Source of the DNA: Geobacteraceae bacterium
GTDB lineage: Bacteria; Desulfobacterota; Desulfuromonadia; Geobacterales; Pseudopelobacteraceae
Reading direction: 5' to 3'
Assembly (NCBI GenBank): GCA_025355965.1
Contig: JANXYR010000062.1
Coordinates: 62,001-126,000 of the forward strand
DNA: 64,000 nt
The translations under genes were made by a program, and so were the position numbers. Positions 47,634-56,537 of this stretch are shown here, in pieces. Position 1 is the stretch's first letter. The number at the start of each line of letters is the position of its first letter. The notes beneath the pieces are model-generated. The model worked only from the letters and a program-made list of their open reading frames with translations, ran no database searches and was not told where the DNA came from.

Positions 47634-49037
47634 ATGTCCGAACTTCGCGTCCGTTTTGCTCCCAGTCCAACCGGGTATCTTCACGTCGGTGGTGCCCGTA
47701 CCGCCCTCTTTAACTGGCTGCTGGCCAAAAATAAGGGTGGCACGTTTATTCTGCGGATTGAGGATACGGATGTGGAGCGCTCCACCAAGGAGTCAGTGGA
47801 TGCGATTCTGGAAGGAATGAAGTGGCTCGGTCTTGAGTGGGACGAGGGACCTTTTTATCAATCAGATTATTTTCCTCTCTATAAGGAGCATGTCCAAAAG
47901 CTGCTGGATTCCGGTAAGGCCTACAAATGCTACTGCGCGTCAGAAGAGCTGGATACCAAGCGCAACCTGGCGATGCAGGAAGGGCGCAAGCCCAAATATG
48001 ACGGCACCTGCCGAGAAAGAGCTGAACAGCCTGACGGTCAGCCGTATGTAGTTCGTTTTCGGGCGCCGCAGGGTGGGGTGACCGCTTTTGATGACCTGAT
48101 TAAGGGGACCATAACGTTCCCCAATGAAGAGCTGGATGACCTGATAATTCAACGCACTGATGGCACGCCAACCTACAATTTTTGCGTGGTAATCGACGAT
48201 GCCAGCATGCGCATCACGACCGTCATCCGTGGGGATGATCACGTCAACAATACGCCACGCCAGATCCAACTCTATGAGGCACTAGGTTTTCCGGTTCCGC
48301 AATTTGCCCATGTTCCAATGATTCTTGGTTCCGATAAAGCGCGCCTCTCTAAACGGCATGGTGCTACCAGCGTCATTGCCTACCGTGACATGGGGTACCT
48401 GCCGGAAGCATTGCTGAATTATCTGGTCAGGTTGGGGTGGAGCAATGGAGACGATGAAATTTTTAGCCGCGAAGAAATGGTTCAAAAATTTGACATCGGC
48501 AACGTGGGGCGTTCCGCCTCAGTCTTCAACACCGAAAAATTGAACTGGTTGAACGCACACTACATTAAAAACGGCGATCCGGAGCGACTGGCGGACTTAC
48601 TGTTGCCGCATCTATCCGTACGTGAGGTGACAACGCTCAATGGACCGGATCTGATGGTTGTTGTCAGGACGCTACAAGAGCGAGCCCAGACCCTGGAAGA
48701 GATGGCTGAACGCGCTGTTTTTTACTATAACGCCCCGCTTAGTTATGATGAGGTGGCTCTGGCCAAGTTTGACAAAGAACTATTATTATCTGTTTTTTCT
48801 GCAGTTATGGAGAAACTTTCAAAGGTGTCAGAGGCTGACGTTTCCGGGATTGATGCCCTCTTCAAAGAGGTCTGCAACGAAAATGGGTGGAAGATGGGGC
48901 AGGTCGGACAGCCGGTCAGGATTGCTCTCTCCGGTGGTACACAGGCGCCCGGAATAGGAGAAATAGTGGTGACGCTGGGGATAGAGGAGACGATCAGGCG
49001 GATTCAGGCAGCTCGGGAGTTTGTGGCAGGAAAATAA
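47634..49037 (+). CDS. gltX: Glutamate-tRNA ligase
   Basis: Charges tRNA with glutamate. The HIGH-like motif [15 protein letters not shown] is at residues 9-23, and the KMSKS-like [10 protein letters not shown] near residue 241. The 467-residue length fits bacterial GluRS. In organisms without GlnRS it also charges tRNA-Gln for the GatCAB route; this cannot be judged here. GAAGGAG precedes the ATG. Confidence 0.98.
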   Translation: MSELRVRFAPSPTGYLHVGGARTALFNWLLAKNKGGTFILRIEDTDVERSTKESVDAILEGMKWLGLEWDEGPFYQSDYFPLYKEHVQKLLDSGKAYKCYCASEELDTKRNLAMQEGRKPKYDGTCRERAEQPDGQPYVVRFRAPQGGVTAFDDLIKGTITFPNEELDDLIIQRTDGTPTYNFCVVIDDASMRITTVIRGDDHVNNTPRQIQLYEALGFPVPQFAHVPMILGSDKARLSKRHGATSVIAYRDMGYLPEALLNYLVRLGWSNGDDEIFSREEMVQKFDIGNVGRSASVFNTEKLNWLNAHYIKNGDPERLADLLLPHLSVREVTTLNGPDLMVVVRTLQERAQTLEEMAERAVFYYNAPLSYDEVALAKFDKELLLSVFSAVMEKLSKVSEADVSGIDALFKEVCNENGWKMGQVGQPVRIALSGGTQAPGIGEIVVTLGIEETIRRIQAAREFVAGK

Positions 49038-49052
49038 CCGGTTACAATCCGC

Positions 49053-51548
49053 TTAAGTCTCTGCCGATTTTAACACTCTAGATAGCTCCACTGTCAGGTT
49101 TTTCAGCGTATACGGTTTCGGGATAAAACCGTTCAGACCAAGTCCTATGAAGCGTTCTGACACCTCCTGCTGACTGAAGCCGCTCGCGAGCAGAACCTTG
49201 ATGTCCGGCCTTATGGTGCGAAGCTCTTTGAATACGGTGACGCCATCCATGTCGGGCATGACCTGATCCAGCAGTACAACATCGATGCTGTCACCGTCTT
49301 GGCGGAAAATCGCCAACGCTTCCTCACCGCTCGCGGCTGCCAGCGTTTTGTAACCGAGTTGTTCCAGCATGGCTGTCGAGACGGTACGTATCATCTCCTC
49401 ATCATCAACGACCAGAACCTTGACCGTGCAACAGACATGTTCTTTCTGAAGCAATTCATCTGCATTGAGCGGACAAGAATTAGCCGGTTGATCTTCGATA
49501 ACCGGGAACAATACCTGGATGGTGGTGCCGACGCCCGGTCGGCTCTCAACCAGAAAGGCCCCTTTGTGGGCGCGAATGATTCCGAGTACTGCCGACATAC
49601 CTAGGCCGCGGCCGGTAAATTTTGTTGTAAAAAACGGATCGAACAACTTCTGCAGGGTATCCTTATCCATTCCGCAGCCGCTGTCACTGACTTTTAACCA
49701 GGCATAGTGGCCTGCTACCTGCTTTTCCTCCAGCCGACTACTGTTCAAGGTTGCCTGATCGAACTCCTTTACGCCGGTCGAAAGGCGGATTTTTCCACCC
49801 TGATCGTCAATCGCTTCTGCAGCGTTGGTGATCAGGTTCATGATTACCTGCTGTAGTTGCCCCGCATCGGCACTGATGTCCGGAATGGCTTGGTCAAGAT
49901 GCTGCTCAAGCGTTATTGACTTGGATATGGCGGCCTCCAGCATGGCGGCATTTTCTTCCACCAATTCAGTCAGATTGAGCGGTTTGATGACAAAAAGGCC
50001 CTTTCCGGAGTATGCCAGCATCATGTTGGTCAGTTTGGCGGCATGCAGACCTGCTTTAATAGCCTGATCGATGTTTTTCCGGGCGGGATTTTCCTCCGGG
50101 AGTTTCATCAGTGCCAAATCAAGATTGCCGAGTAACGCCTGCAGCAAATTGTTGAAGTCGTGGGCTATGCCACCCGAGAGTACGCCAAGGCTTTCCAGTT
50201 TCTGGGTGTGCAGTAGTTTGCGCTCCAAGTGCAGCCGCTCTTCTTCTTCTTTTTTCCAATCAGTAATATCACGGCCCTCTGGTACCAGAAAAACGACCGT
50301 ACCAGATTGATCTTTTACAGGCCGGAGAGAAAAGTCAATATGGTGAAGAGTCCCGTCCGGAGCCGGGTGGATCGTTTCAAACGTGACGTAAGTACCCTCT
50401 GCAGCACTTTTTATCGCGCGACGGAGCTTTTCCTGCTGTTCGGGGGAGTGTGCCCACCAGGGTGTTTCCCAGAAGGGTCTGCCGAGTACATCCTTTTTTC
50501 CCACCCCGATGAGTTGGAGTGAAGTGTCGTTAACATCGGTAAGCGTTCCGTTCAAATCCAATAATCCAGCTAAATAGTATCCCTGCTCAAAGAAAGCCTT
50601 AAATTTTTCTTCACTTGTGCGGAGGATCTGCTCCGAACTTTTTAGTTCCGCAGTCTGCTTCTCTACACTTCTATTCAGCGTTCGGATCCAGATGAAAAGA
50701 ATCAGCACCAACAGGGAGAGTCCACCGACTCCTGCAAATATCGGAGTGGTCGGAAAATTATTTGCAAGAGACGACCCGTACCATTTTTTATCGATATTTT
50801 TCAGTTCATCCGGAGTGATCGTTGCAAAACCATCATCCACAATCTTCAGCAGTTCGCTGTTGTTTTTTTTGACGGCGCGGTAGAACTGATTAACGTGTAG
50901 CGGAGCGGATTGTCTGAAACGATCGGCGATGCCGTACCTGTTGAGGAAATAGAGCGCTGGCGGTTTCCCCATCACGAAGACATTCACTTTGTGCTCTTTG
51001 GCAGCCTGTATAAGAGACTCAAAATTGTCAAAGAGCTGCAGGTTTTCAATGCCGTTCTGATGGAGGATATTTATCATGGCATCGCCGCGCTTGTCTGCCA
51101 CGATAAAGCCTTTAAGGGATGCGGCGTCTGTAATCCCGCCGATATCCTTGTCAAAAAAGATCGGGACTTCGATTGTTGCGTAGGGCTTGGTGAAATCGAG
51201 CCATTCTGAGCGTTCATTCGTTTTGAAGAGCGTATCTATAACATCAAATTCACCACTCTTCATGCCGGCAATTGCCTTGCCCCAATCGATGGCATTGATT
51301 TCGACCTTGATACCGGTCTGCCGCTCCCATAGCCGCCACTGGTCGATCAGGATGCCCTGCTGTTTGCCGTTGCTATCCTTGAAGCTGAACGGGGGGTAGT
51401 TGTCATCCATGACAACCCGGATTTTGTCGGGGCGTGTTTCAGAAAAGGACGGGGTGGCCGGAAACACTGCAATTACAAGCAGTAACCACAACAGGCAGCT
51501 AAGGGCACGGAGAGTTGTCATAGGTTTATATACCTTGTATTTTGGCAA
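49053..51548 (-). CDS. Hybrid sensor histidine kinase with periplasmic SBP domain
   Basis: An 831-residue kinase. After an N-terminal signal/transmembrane segment comes a periplasmic amino-acid-binding-type domain (SBP_bac_3, about 42-260: VVMDDNYPPFSFKD, GEFDVIDTLFKTNERSEW). A transmembrane helix follows (about 273-290), then PAS (about 315-435) and HisKA/HATPase with the H-box GGIAHDFNNLLQALL, and a receiver at the end (about 705-825) with VVLLDQVMPDMDG. It resembles the BvgS-type layout. The ligand is probably an amino acid or other small polar molecule. It follows the diguanylate cyclase gene by 40 bp and may share its transcript. Confidence 0.93.
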   Translation of the reverse strand: MPKYKVYKPMTTLRALSCLLWLLLVIAVFPATPSFSETRPDKIRVVMDDNYPPFSFKDSNGKQQGILIDQWRLWERQTGIKVEINAIDWGKAIAGMKSGEFDVIDTLFKTNERSEWLDFTKPYATIEVPIFFDKDIGGITDAASLKGFIVADKRGDAMINILHQNGIENLQLFDNFESLIQAAKEHKVNVFVMGKPPALYFLNRYGIADRFRQSAPLHVNQFYRAVKKNNSELLKIVDDGFATITPDELKNIDKKWYGSSLANNFPTTPIFAGVGGLSLLVLILFIWIRTLNRSVEKQTAELKSSEQILRTSEEKFKAFFEQGYYLAGLLDLNGTLTDVNDTSLQLIGVGKKDVLGRPFWETPWWAHSPEQQEKLRRAIKSAAEGTYVTFETIHPAPDGTLHHIDFSLRPVKDQSGTVVFLVPEGRDITDWKKEEEERLHLERKLLHTQKLESLGVLSGGIAHDFNNLLQALLGNLDLALMKLPEENPARKNIDQAIKAGLHAAKLTNMMLAYSGKGLFVIKPLNLTELVEENAAMLEAAISKSITLEQHLDQAIPDISADAGQLQQVIMNLITNAAEAIDDQGGKIRLSTGVKEFDQATLNSSRLEEKQVAGHYAWLKVSDSGCGMDKDTLQKLFDPFFTTKFTGRGLGMSAVLGIIRAHKGAFLVESRPGVGTTIQVLFPVIEDQPANSCPLNADELLQKEHVCCTVKVLVVDDEEMIRTVSTAMLEQLGYKTLAAASGEEALAIFRQDGDSIDVVLLDQVMPDMDGVTVFKELRTIRPDIKVLLASGFSQQEVSERFIGLGLNGFIPKPYTLKNLTVELSRVLKSAET

Positions 51549-51588
51549 CTTATAGTGGTTGTAATATCAAAAGAATGAACTCAGTGGA

Positions 51589-52986
51589 TCAGACGAAAAC
51601 GACTTGGTTCTTTCCAAACATTTTTGCCGTGTACATCGCCTCGTCGATCCGTTTGAAAAATGTAGTCAGATCTTCTCCGAGGTGATAAAAGCCCCCTCCG
51701 ATACTAATAGTCATGTTCACACCGGTGTTGGGCCGTGGAGTAAACGTGATCAGTTCGAAGGCGCTTCGGAGCCTTTCCGCAACCACCTGGGCTTCTTCCG
51801 GATCGGTTTCCGGGAATAAAACGATGAATTCCTCTCCACCGTAGCGATAGGCTGAGTCGACCTCCCTGATCTCGTCCCTGATGACATCGGCCAATCTAGC
51901 AAGTACCCGATCACCGTCAATATGGCCGTAGGTGTCGTTGAAGTTCTTGAAATTATCTACATCCAGCAGGATCAGCGAAAGCGTTGAGGAATAGCGGTTA
52001 CACCGCTCGATCTCTTCCTTTGCGCGTCCGAAAAAATGGCGGGAGTTGTAGAGTCCGGTCAGACCGTCCGTGATACTGAGATCACGGTAGAGGCGCTCAC
52101 TTTCTTTCAGCGCCAGTTCGGCTTTTCGGCGCTCAGAAACATCCTGAAGCGTCTCGATGGCGCCGATGATCATGCCGTTGGCATCTCTCAGCGGTGCGGC
52201 TGTGAAATAAAGCCATTTGCCAGCCTTGCCGAAATGCGGGAAGAAGTCCTCCGCTTCGAAAGCGCCCTCAATAATCTCTGAGTGGCGATATTTCGGCCCG
52301 TAATGCCTAGCAACCATATCCTCGATGCCTTGATCAATGATCAGGTCTGCCATGACCGGTCGTTCAGAGGCGTAAAAGGCACGCCACTGCTGACTTGTTC
52401 CGACTATTTCGGCAGCCGGAACGCCGGTGATGTTGGCGCACGCCTGGTTCCAGTGTGTCGTGACATGATCCTTGTCTATGACAAAGGTCGGAACGGTAAT
52501 ACCTTCAATGATATACAGCAATAGATTCTGGCTTGCGCGCAAAATGTTTTTGCTTTCCTCACATTCTTTTCGTTCCAGATGAGCTGCCACCACATTACTG
52601 AGGACCATCGGCAATATTTCCAGGTAAGCGCTTTCGGGGTCCTTGATAACGTAGTCATTCACTCCGGCCTTGAGAGCCTCTACAGCCACTCTTTCTGAAC
52701 CACTGCCGATCAGGATGACCAACGGCAGCGGAACGGACTTTGCCAGCAGCTCCTTGCAGAGATCAAGGCCGAATAGACAGGTAAGGTGGTGGCTGGCGAC
52801 CACTATGTCAAATGACGAAGGATCCTTCTCGATCAGTGAAAGCGCCTCGGGGGCGCGGATGCATTCGGTGATTCCGAACGCGTCTGCGGGATAATCTTTG
52901 AATGCCAGTCGAAACGCTGCACGATCATGCTCATTGTTCTCGACAAGAAGTATCTTCAGGTTGCGCGGTTCTTTTGCTCTTTTCAT
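51589..52986 (-). CDS. Receiver-PAS-GGDEF diguanylate cyclase with degenerate receiver
   Basis: A 465-residue signalling protein. Residues 11-125 are receiver-like, but the phosphoacceptor position reads FDIVVASHHL, with Ser where Asp is required. A PAS domain follows (about 155-285: GITVPTFVIDKDHVTTHW). The GGDEF domain (about 300-465) has the active-site form YGGEEF, and RxxD (REVD) five residues upstream is the product-inhibition site. It should make cyclic di-GMP, controlled by PAS binding, not by phosphorylation of its own receiver. It is the upstream member of the pair with the hybrid kinase. Confidence 0.92.
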   Translation of the reverse strand: MKRAKEPRNLKILLVENNEHDRAAFRLAFKDYPADAFGITECIRAPEALSLIEKDPSSFDIVVASHHLTCLFGLDLCKELLAKSVPLPLVILIGSGSERVAVEALKAGVNDYVIKDPESAYLEILPMVLSNVVAAHLERKECEESKNILRASQNLLLYIIEGITVPTFVIDKDHVTTHWNQACANITGVPAAEIVGTSQQWRAFYASERPVMADLIIDQGIEDMVARHYGPKYRHSEIIEGAFEAEDFFPHFGKAGKWLYFTAAPLRDANGMIIGAIETLQDVSERRKAELALKESERLYRDLSITDGLTGLYNSRHFFGRAKEEIERCNRYSSTLSLILLDVDNFKNFNDTYGHIDGDRVLARLADVIRDEIREVDSAYRYGGEEFIVLFPETDPEEAQVVAERLRSAFELITFTPRPNTGVNMTISIGGGFYHLGEDLTTFFKRIDEAMYTAKMFGKNQVVFV

Positions 52987-53283
52987 TGGATCCCTCCTGG
53001 AAGTTCAGCCAGTTTCCAGAACAAGTTAATGGTTCGTATCCTGAAGTGTTTCGATAGCACAAGAACTCCAGTCCAGAAGTTGGCAGTGTTTCCTTGACTG
53101 AGGAAAACTGCAGACGGTATTTGCGGAGAATTGTAGCTCTTGTGTCATGTGTGGCCCCGTGTTACCGTGCAAGTTACACTGCCATTCTGCTAATGAATAG
53201 CAAAGGTCACTTTACCTTTTTGCGGTGTGAAAATCCATAGCAATCCTTGGTAATTCAAATCACTTGGGAGCATGTTGGTACCA

Positions 53284-55299
53284 ATGGGCATTTTTAATCT
53301 GACAACCTCTTACACCCCGCGTGGTGATCAACCCCAGGCTATTGAAGAACTGGTAGCAGGAATTGAACGTGGTGATCGCCACCAGACGCTGCTGGGAGTT
53401 ACCGGTTCCGGTAAAACTTTCACGGTGGCCAACGTCATTGCCCGCACCGGCAGGCCAGCGTTGGTACTGGCACCCAATAAAACGCTGGCGGCTCAGCTCT
53501 ACGGCGAGTTCAAGGAGCTTTTCCCGGATAATGCCGTCGAGTATTTTGTCTCCTACTACGATTATTACCAGCCGGAAGCCTACATTCCGACCAGTGACAC
53601 CTTCATTGAAAAAGATTCTGCCATCAACGACGAGATCGACAAGATGCGTCACTCCGCCACCCGTAGTCTCCTGACGCGGCGCGATGTCATAATTGTTGCC
53701 TCAGTATCATGCATTTACGGTATTGGCTCACCTGCCGCGTATCAGGCGATGCACATCTTTTTCCATCAGGGGGATGATTATGGTCGTGACGAATTGCTCA
53801 AGAAGCTTATTGAGATTCAGTACGAACGTAACGACATGGATTTCCATCGCGGCACATTCCGGGTGCGGGGGGATGTGATAGAGATCTTTCCGGCCTACGA
53901 TAGTGAACGGGCGCTCCGGATTGAGTTTTTTGGCGACGAGGTGGAGGCGATCAGCGAAATTGATCCGTTGCGCGGCGTTGTAATGCAAAAACTTTCCAAA
54001 TGTTCCATCTATCCCGCTTCACACTATGTTTCCACCCGCGAAACTTTGGAGCGGGCGGTGGAGCAGATCCGGGTCGATCTGTCAGAGCGGATCAGGTATT
54101 TCCGCGGTCAGAACATGCTGTTGGAAGAACAGCGGATAGAGCAGCGCACTTTCTATGACATCGAAATGATGGAGGAGATGGGGTTCTGTCACGGCATCGA
54201 AAATTATTCGCGCTATTTCGATGGACGGCAGCCTGGTGAGGCCCCCTATACCCTGATTGATTACTTTCCGGATGATTTTGTTCTCTTTGTGGACGAGTCA
54301 CATATTACCATCCCCCAAACGGGCGCCATGTACCGTGGCGACCGATCGCGGAAGGAGACGCTGGTCAACTACGGATTTCGTCTGCCAGCCGCGCTTGATA
54401 ACCGGCCACTTAATTTTCAGGAGTTTCAGGCCCGGATCCGGCAGGCGGTCTATGTTTCGGCTACACCGGCCGATTATGAGCTTGAGGCGAGTGGCGGTGT
54501 ATTTGTTGAGCAGATTATCCGCCCGACCGGCCTGGTTGATCCTGTTATAGAGGTGCGACCGGTGACGGCAAAGGGTGACAGATTCGGCCAGGTGGACGAC
54601 CTGCTTCACGAAGTCCGGGAAACAGTTGCCCGTGGTGAACGCGTGCTGATAACGACCCTGACCAAACGCATGTCCGAGGAACTGACCAACTATTACCGTG
54701 AATTGGGGGTGCGGATAAAATATCTCCATTCAGATATCGTCACTATTGAGCGGATGCAGATCATTCGCGATCTGCGTTTGGGGGAATTTGACGTATTGGT
54801 CGGGATTAACCTGCTGCGGGAGGGGCTTGATCTGCCGGAGGTTTCTCTGGTTGCTATTCTTGATGCTGACAAGGAGGGGTTTCTCCGTTCACAACGGTCA
54901 TTGATTCAGACCTGCGGTCGTGCTGCGCGGAACATCAATGGTCGGGTGTTGATGTATGGTGACAGCGTAACCCGTTCAATGCAGGGCTGTATCGATGAAA
55001 CCGGGCGTCGCCGGGTCAAACAGCTGGCCTACAACGAAGAAAATGGCATCACGCCTGAAACGGTTAAGAAGGGGTTGCGCAGCATTCTGGAGTCGATCGA
55101 GGAGAAGGATTATGTTACGCAGCCTGTTGGAGTCGCCGAGGCGGGTGAGGAATACACCTCGCCAAAAGAGATTCCTAAGTTGGTGAAAAAACTGCGTAAG
55201 GAGATGCTGGCTGCAGCCAAGGAATTGAATTTCGAGAAGGCTGCCGGGCTGCGCGACCGGGTGAAAAATTTGGAGAGATTGGAGCTGGCACTGAGGTGA
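53284..55299 (+). CDS. uvrB: UvrABC excision nuclease subunit B
   Basis: The damage-verifying helicase-like subunit of nucleotide excision repair. It has Walker [14 protein letters not shown], the beta-hairpin [16 protein letters not shown]-box [11 protein letters not shown], motif [15 protein letters not shown], and the C-terminal UVR helix ([15 protein letters not shown]) that binds UvrC. ATG 53284 gives the usual N-terminus ([17 protein letters not shown]); ATG 53272 in the same frame is possible, but a GGGAG site is only one base from it. Length 671 residues. Confidence 0.97.
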   Translation: MGIFNLTTSYTPRGDQPQAIEELVAGIERGDRHQTLLGVTGSGKTFTVANVIARTGRPALVLAPNKTLAAQLYGEFKELFPDNAVEYFVSYYDYYQPEAYIPTSDTFIEKDSAINDEIDKMRHSATRSLLTRRDVIIVASVSCIYGIGSPAAYQAMHIFFHQGDDYGRDELLKKLIEIQYERNDMDFHRGTFRVRGDVIEIFPAYDSERALRIEFFGDEVEAISEIDPLRGVVMQKLSKCSIYPASHYVSTRETLERAVEQIRVDLSERIRYFRGQNMLLEEQRIEQRTFYDIEMMEEMGFCHGIENYSRYFDGRQPGEAPYTLIDYFPDDFVLFVDESHITIPQTGAMYRGDRSRKETLVNYGFRLPAALDNRPLNFQEFQARIRQAVYVSATPADYELEASGGVFVEQIIRPTGLVDPVIEVRPVTAKGDRFGQVDDLLHEVRETVARGERVLITTLTKRMSEELTNYYRELGVRIKYLHSDIVTIERMQIIRDLRLGEFDVLVGINLLREGLDLPEVSLVAILDADKEGFLRSQRSLIQTCGRAARNINGRVLMYGDSVTRSMQGCIDETGRRRVKQLAYNEENGITPETVKKGLRSILESIEEKDYVTQPVGVAEAGEEYTSPKEIPKLVKKLRKEMLAAAKELNFEKAAGLRDRVKNLERLELALR

Positions 55300-55309
55300 G
55301 AGTGAAAAA

Positions 55310-55336
55310 CGGGGGAAACGCTTTGCGTAACCCCCG
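55310..55336. terminator. Terminator between converging uvrB and cytochrome genes
   Basis: Nested stem CGGGGG-aa-ACGC-ttt-GCGT-aa-CCCCCG, 6 plus 4 bp, in the gap between the two stop codons. Confidence 0.6.
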
Positions 55337-55364
55337 CCTTAATTATATGGTAAAGTTCAAAAGC

Positions 55365-55652
55365 TTATTTTTTGTGGCAATCCTTGCAACCAGTAGGTCC
55401 TTTTTTCAAATCGGTGTGGCAGCCTTTACAGGTTTTATGAGCCCAATCCTTGTTCTTTTCAGCAATTTTGCCAGGAGCTTTTGTATGGCATTTTTTACAA
55501 TCATTTTTCACTAATTCCTGATGTTTTTTGTGAGGAAAAGTGACTTTACCCATGGACGCAGGCAGTTCGATCGTTTCCGGGCCAACAGCAAGGGCTGCTC
55601 CGGCAAAAGCGATGATGGCAAGCATGGCTACTAAGGCGGTGATCTTTTTCAT
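55365..55652 (-). CDS. ppcA: Triheme periplasmic cytochrome c7, PpcA family
   Basis: A 95-residue precursor with a cleavable signal peptide (to about residue 22, AALA). The mature ~73 residues hold three CxxCH hemes: CKKCH, CKGCH and CKDCH. It has the PpcA wording KVTFPHKKHQELV and KKGPTGCKDCHKK, with separate His residues as sixth ligands. These cytochromes shuttle electrons across the periplasm toward outer-membrane conduits in metal-reducing Geobacter. Which paralogue (PpcA-E) cannot be told from this alone. Confidence 0.92.
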   Translation of the reverse strand: MKKITALVAMLAIIAFAGAALAVGPETIELPASMGKVTFPHKKHQELVKNDCKKCHTKAPGKIAEKNKDWAHKTCKGCHTDLKKGPTGCKDCHKK

Positions 55653-55958
55653 TTGAGTTTTTCTCCTTTTTCGGTTTTTCTGCGTTATGGCGCAGGCGTC
55701 AGTTTCTTATTCATGTTCTAAGTGTCCAGTATTGACGATTAATTAGCATAATGGGTGCCAATCTGCAAGTCCAATTGTAACCATATAAATACATTAGGTA
55801 ATTTTTTTGTGAGTGCAATAAGCGGAGAACGATTTATACCGCAATTAAGGCATATGTGATTTTTTTTGAAGCAATACTGGATTGAAAGAGCTTGCCATTG
55901 AGTCCCTCTATTGAGTAGAGTTCGACAGCAGGTAATTTACGCAGGAGGAACAAACGTT
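55653..55958. other. Divergent intergenic region between ppcA-like gene and gspG
   Basis: A 306-bp AT-rich region holding the promoters of two divergent genes. On the ppcA side a promoter is recognisable at 55745-55774 with a ~95-nt leader. On the gspG side I see only a GGAGG ribosome site near 55943; no confident promoter, riboswitch or small gene. Confidence 0.6.
55745..55774 (-). promoter_or_regulatory. Probable promoter of the ppcA-like gene
   Basis: On the minus strand TTGGAC (55769-55774) and TATGCT (55745-55750) lie 18 bases apart. Confidence 0.45.
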
Positions 55959-56399
55959 ATGCAGCTTATAAGCAATAAAAAGGGTTTTACGTTGATTGAA
56001 ATTATGGTTGTAATCGTCATACTGGCGCTACTTGCTGCGCTGGTTGGCCCGAAGCTGATGGGGCGTACGGACGATGCCAAAATTACCGATGCACGGGTGC
56101 AGATCAAAAATATTGAGACGGCTCTCAAGCTTTACAAGCTTGATAACGGCAGCTATCCGTCTACGGAGCAGGGTCTGGGTGCGCTGGTTGCCAAGCCTAC
56201 CGTTGGCGTAATACCAAAGAGTTACAAGGATGGCGGTTATCTGGAGAGCAAGAAGGTCCCCAAGGATCCGTGGGGCAATGATTATCTGTATGTCTCCCCC
56301 GGTGAGCATGGTGACTATGACCTCTTTTCTTACGGTTCAGACGGTGCCAAGGGTGGCGAAGGAAAGAATGTCGATATCACCAGTTGGGATACAAAGTAA
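55959..56399 (+). CDS. gspG: Type II secretion major pseudopilin GspG
   Basis: A 146-residue prepilin. The short leader MQLISNKKG is cut before F ([21 protein letters not shown]), with Glu5 present. The C-terminal domain has the GspG pattern: [16 protein letters not shown], then [33 protein letters not shown], the calcium-loop region. The frame extends to 55911, but the ATG with GGAGG and the prepilin leader fix the start. It is alone, with no gspC-F or H-K genes beside it. Confidence 0.93.
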   Translation: MQLISNKKGFTLIEIMVVIVILALLAALVGPKLMGRTDDAKITDARVQIKNIETALKLYKLDNGSYPSTEQGLGALVAKPTVGVIPKSYKDGGYLESKKVPKDPWGNDYLYVSPGEHGDYDLFSYGSDGAKGGEGKNVDITSWDTK

Positions 56400-56418
56400 A
56401 ATATTTTGCACAATAAAG

Positions 56419-56446
56419 TTGATATTTTGTGAATCTGCGCTATAGT
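56419..56446 (+). promoter_or_regulatory. Promoter of ppdK
   Basis: TTGATA (56419-56424) and TATAGT (56441-56446) are 16 bases apart, about 90 bases before the ATG. Confidence 0.6.
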
Positions 56447-56537
56447 CTGATCTCTTAAGCTGTTATTTTCATTATGAATAAATGTTTTTAGTGACTGTAA
56501 AGCACATGTAATTATCTACGGAAGAGGAGGCAGTACG

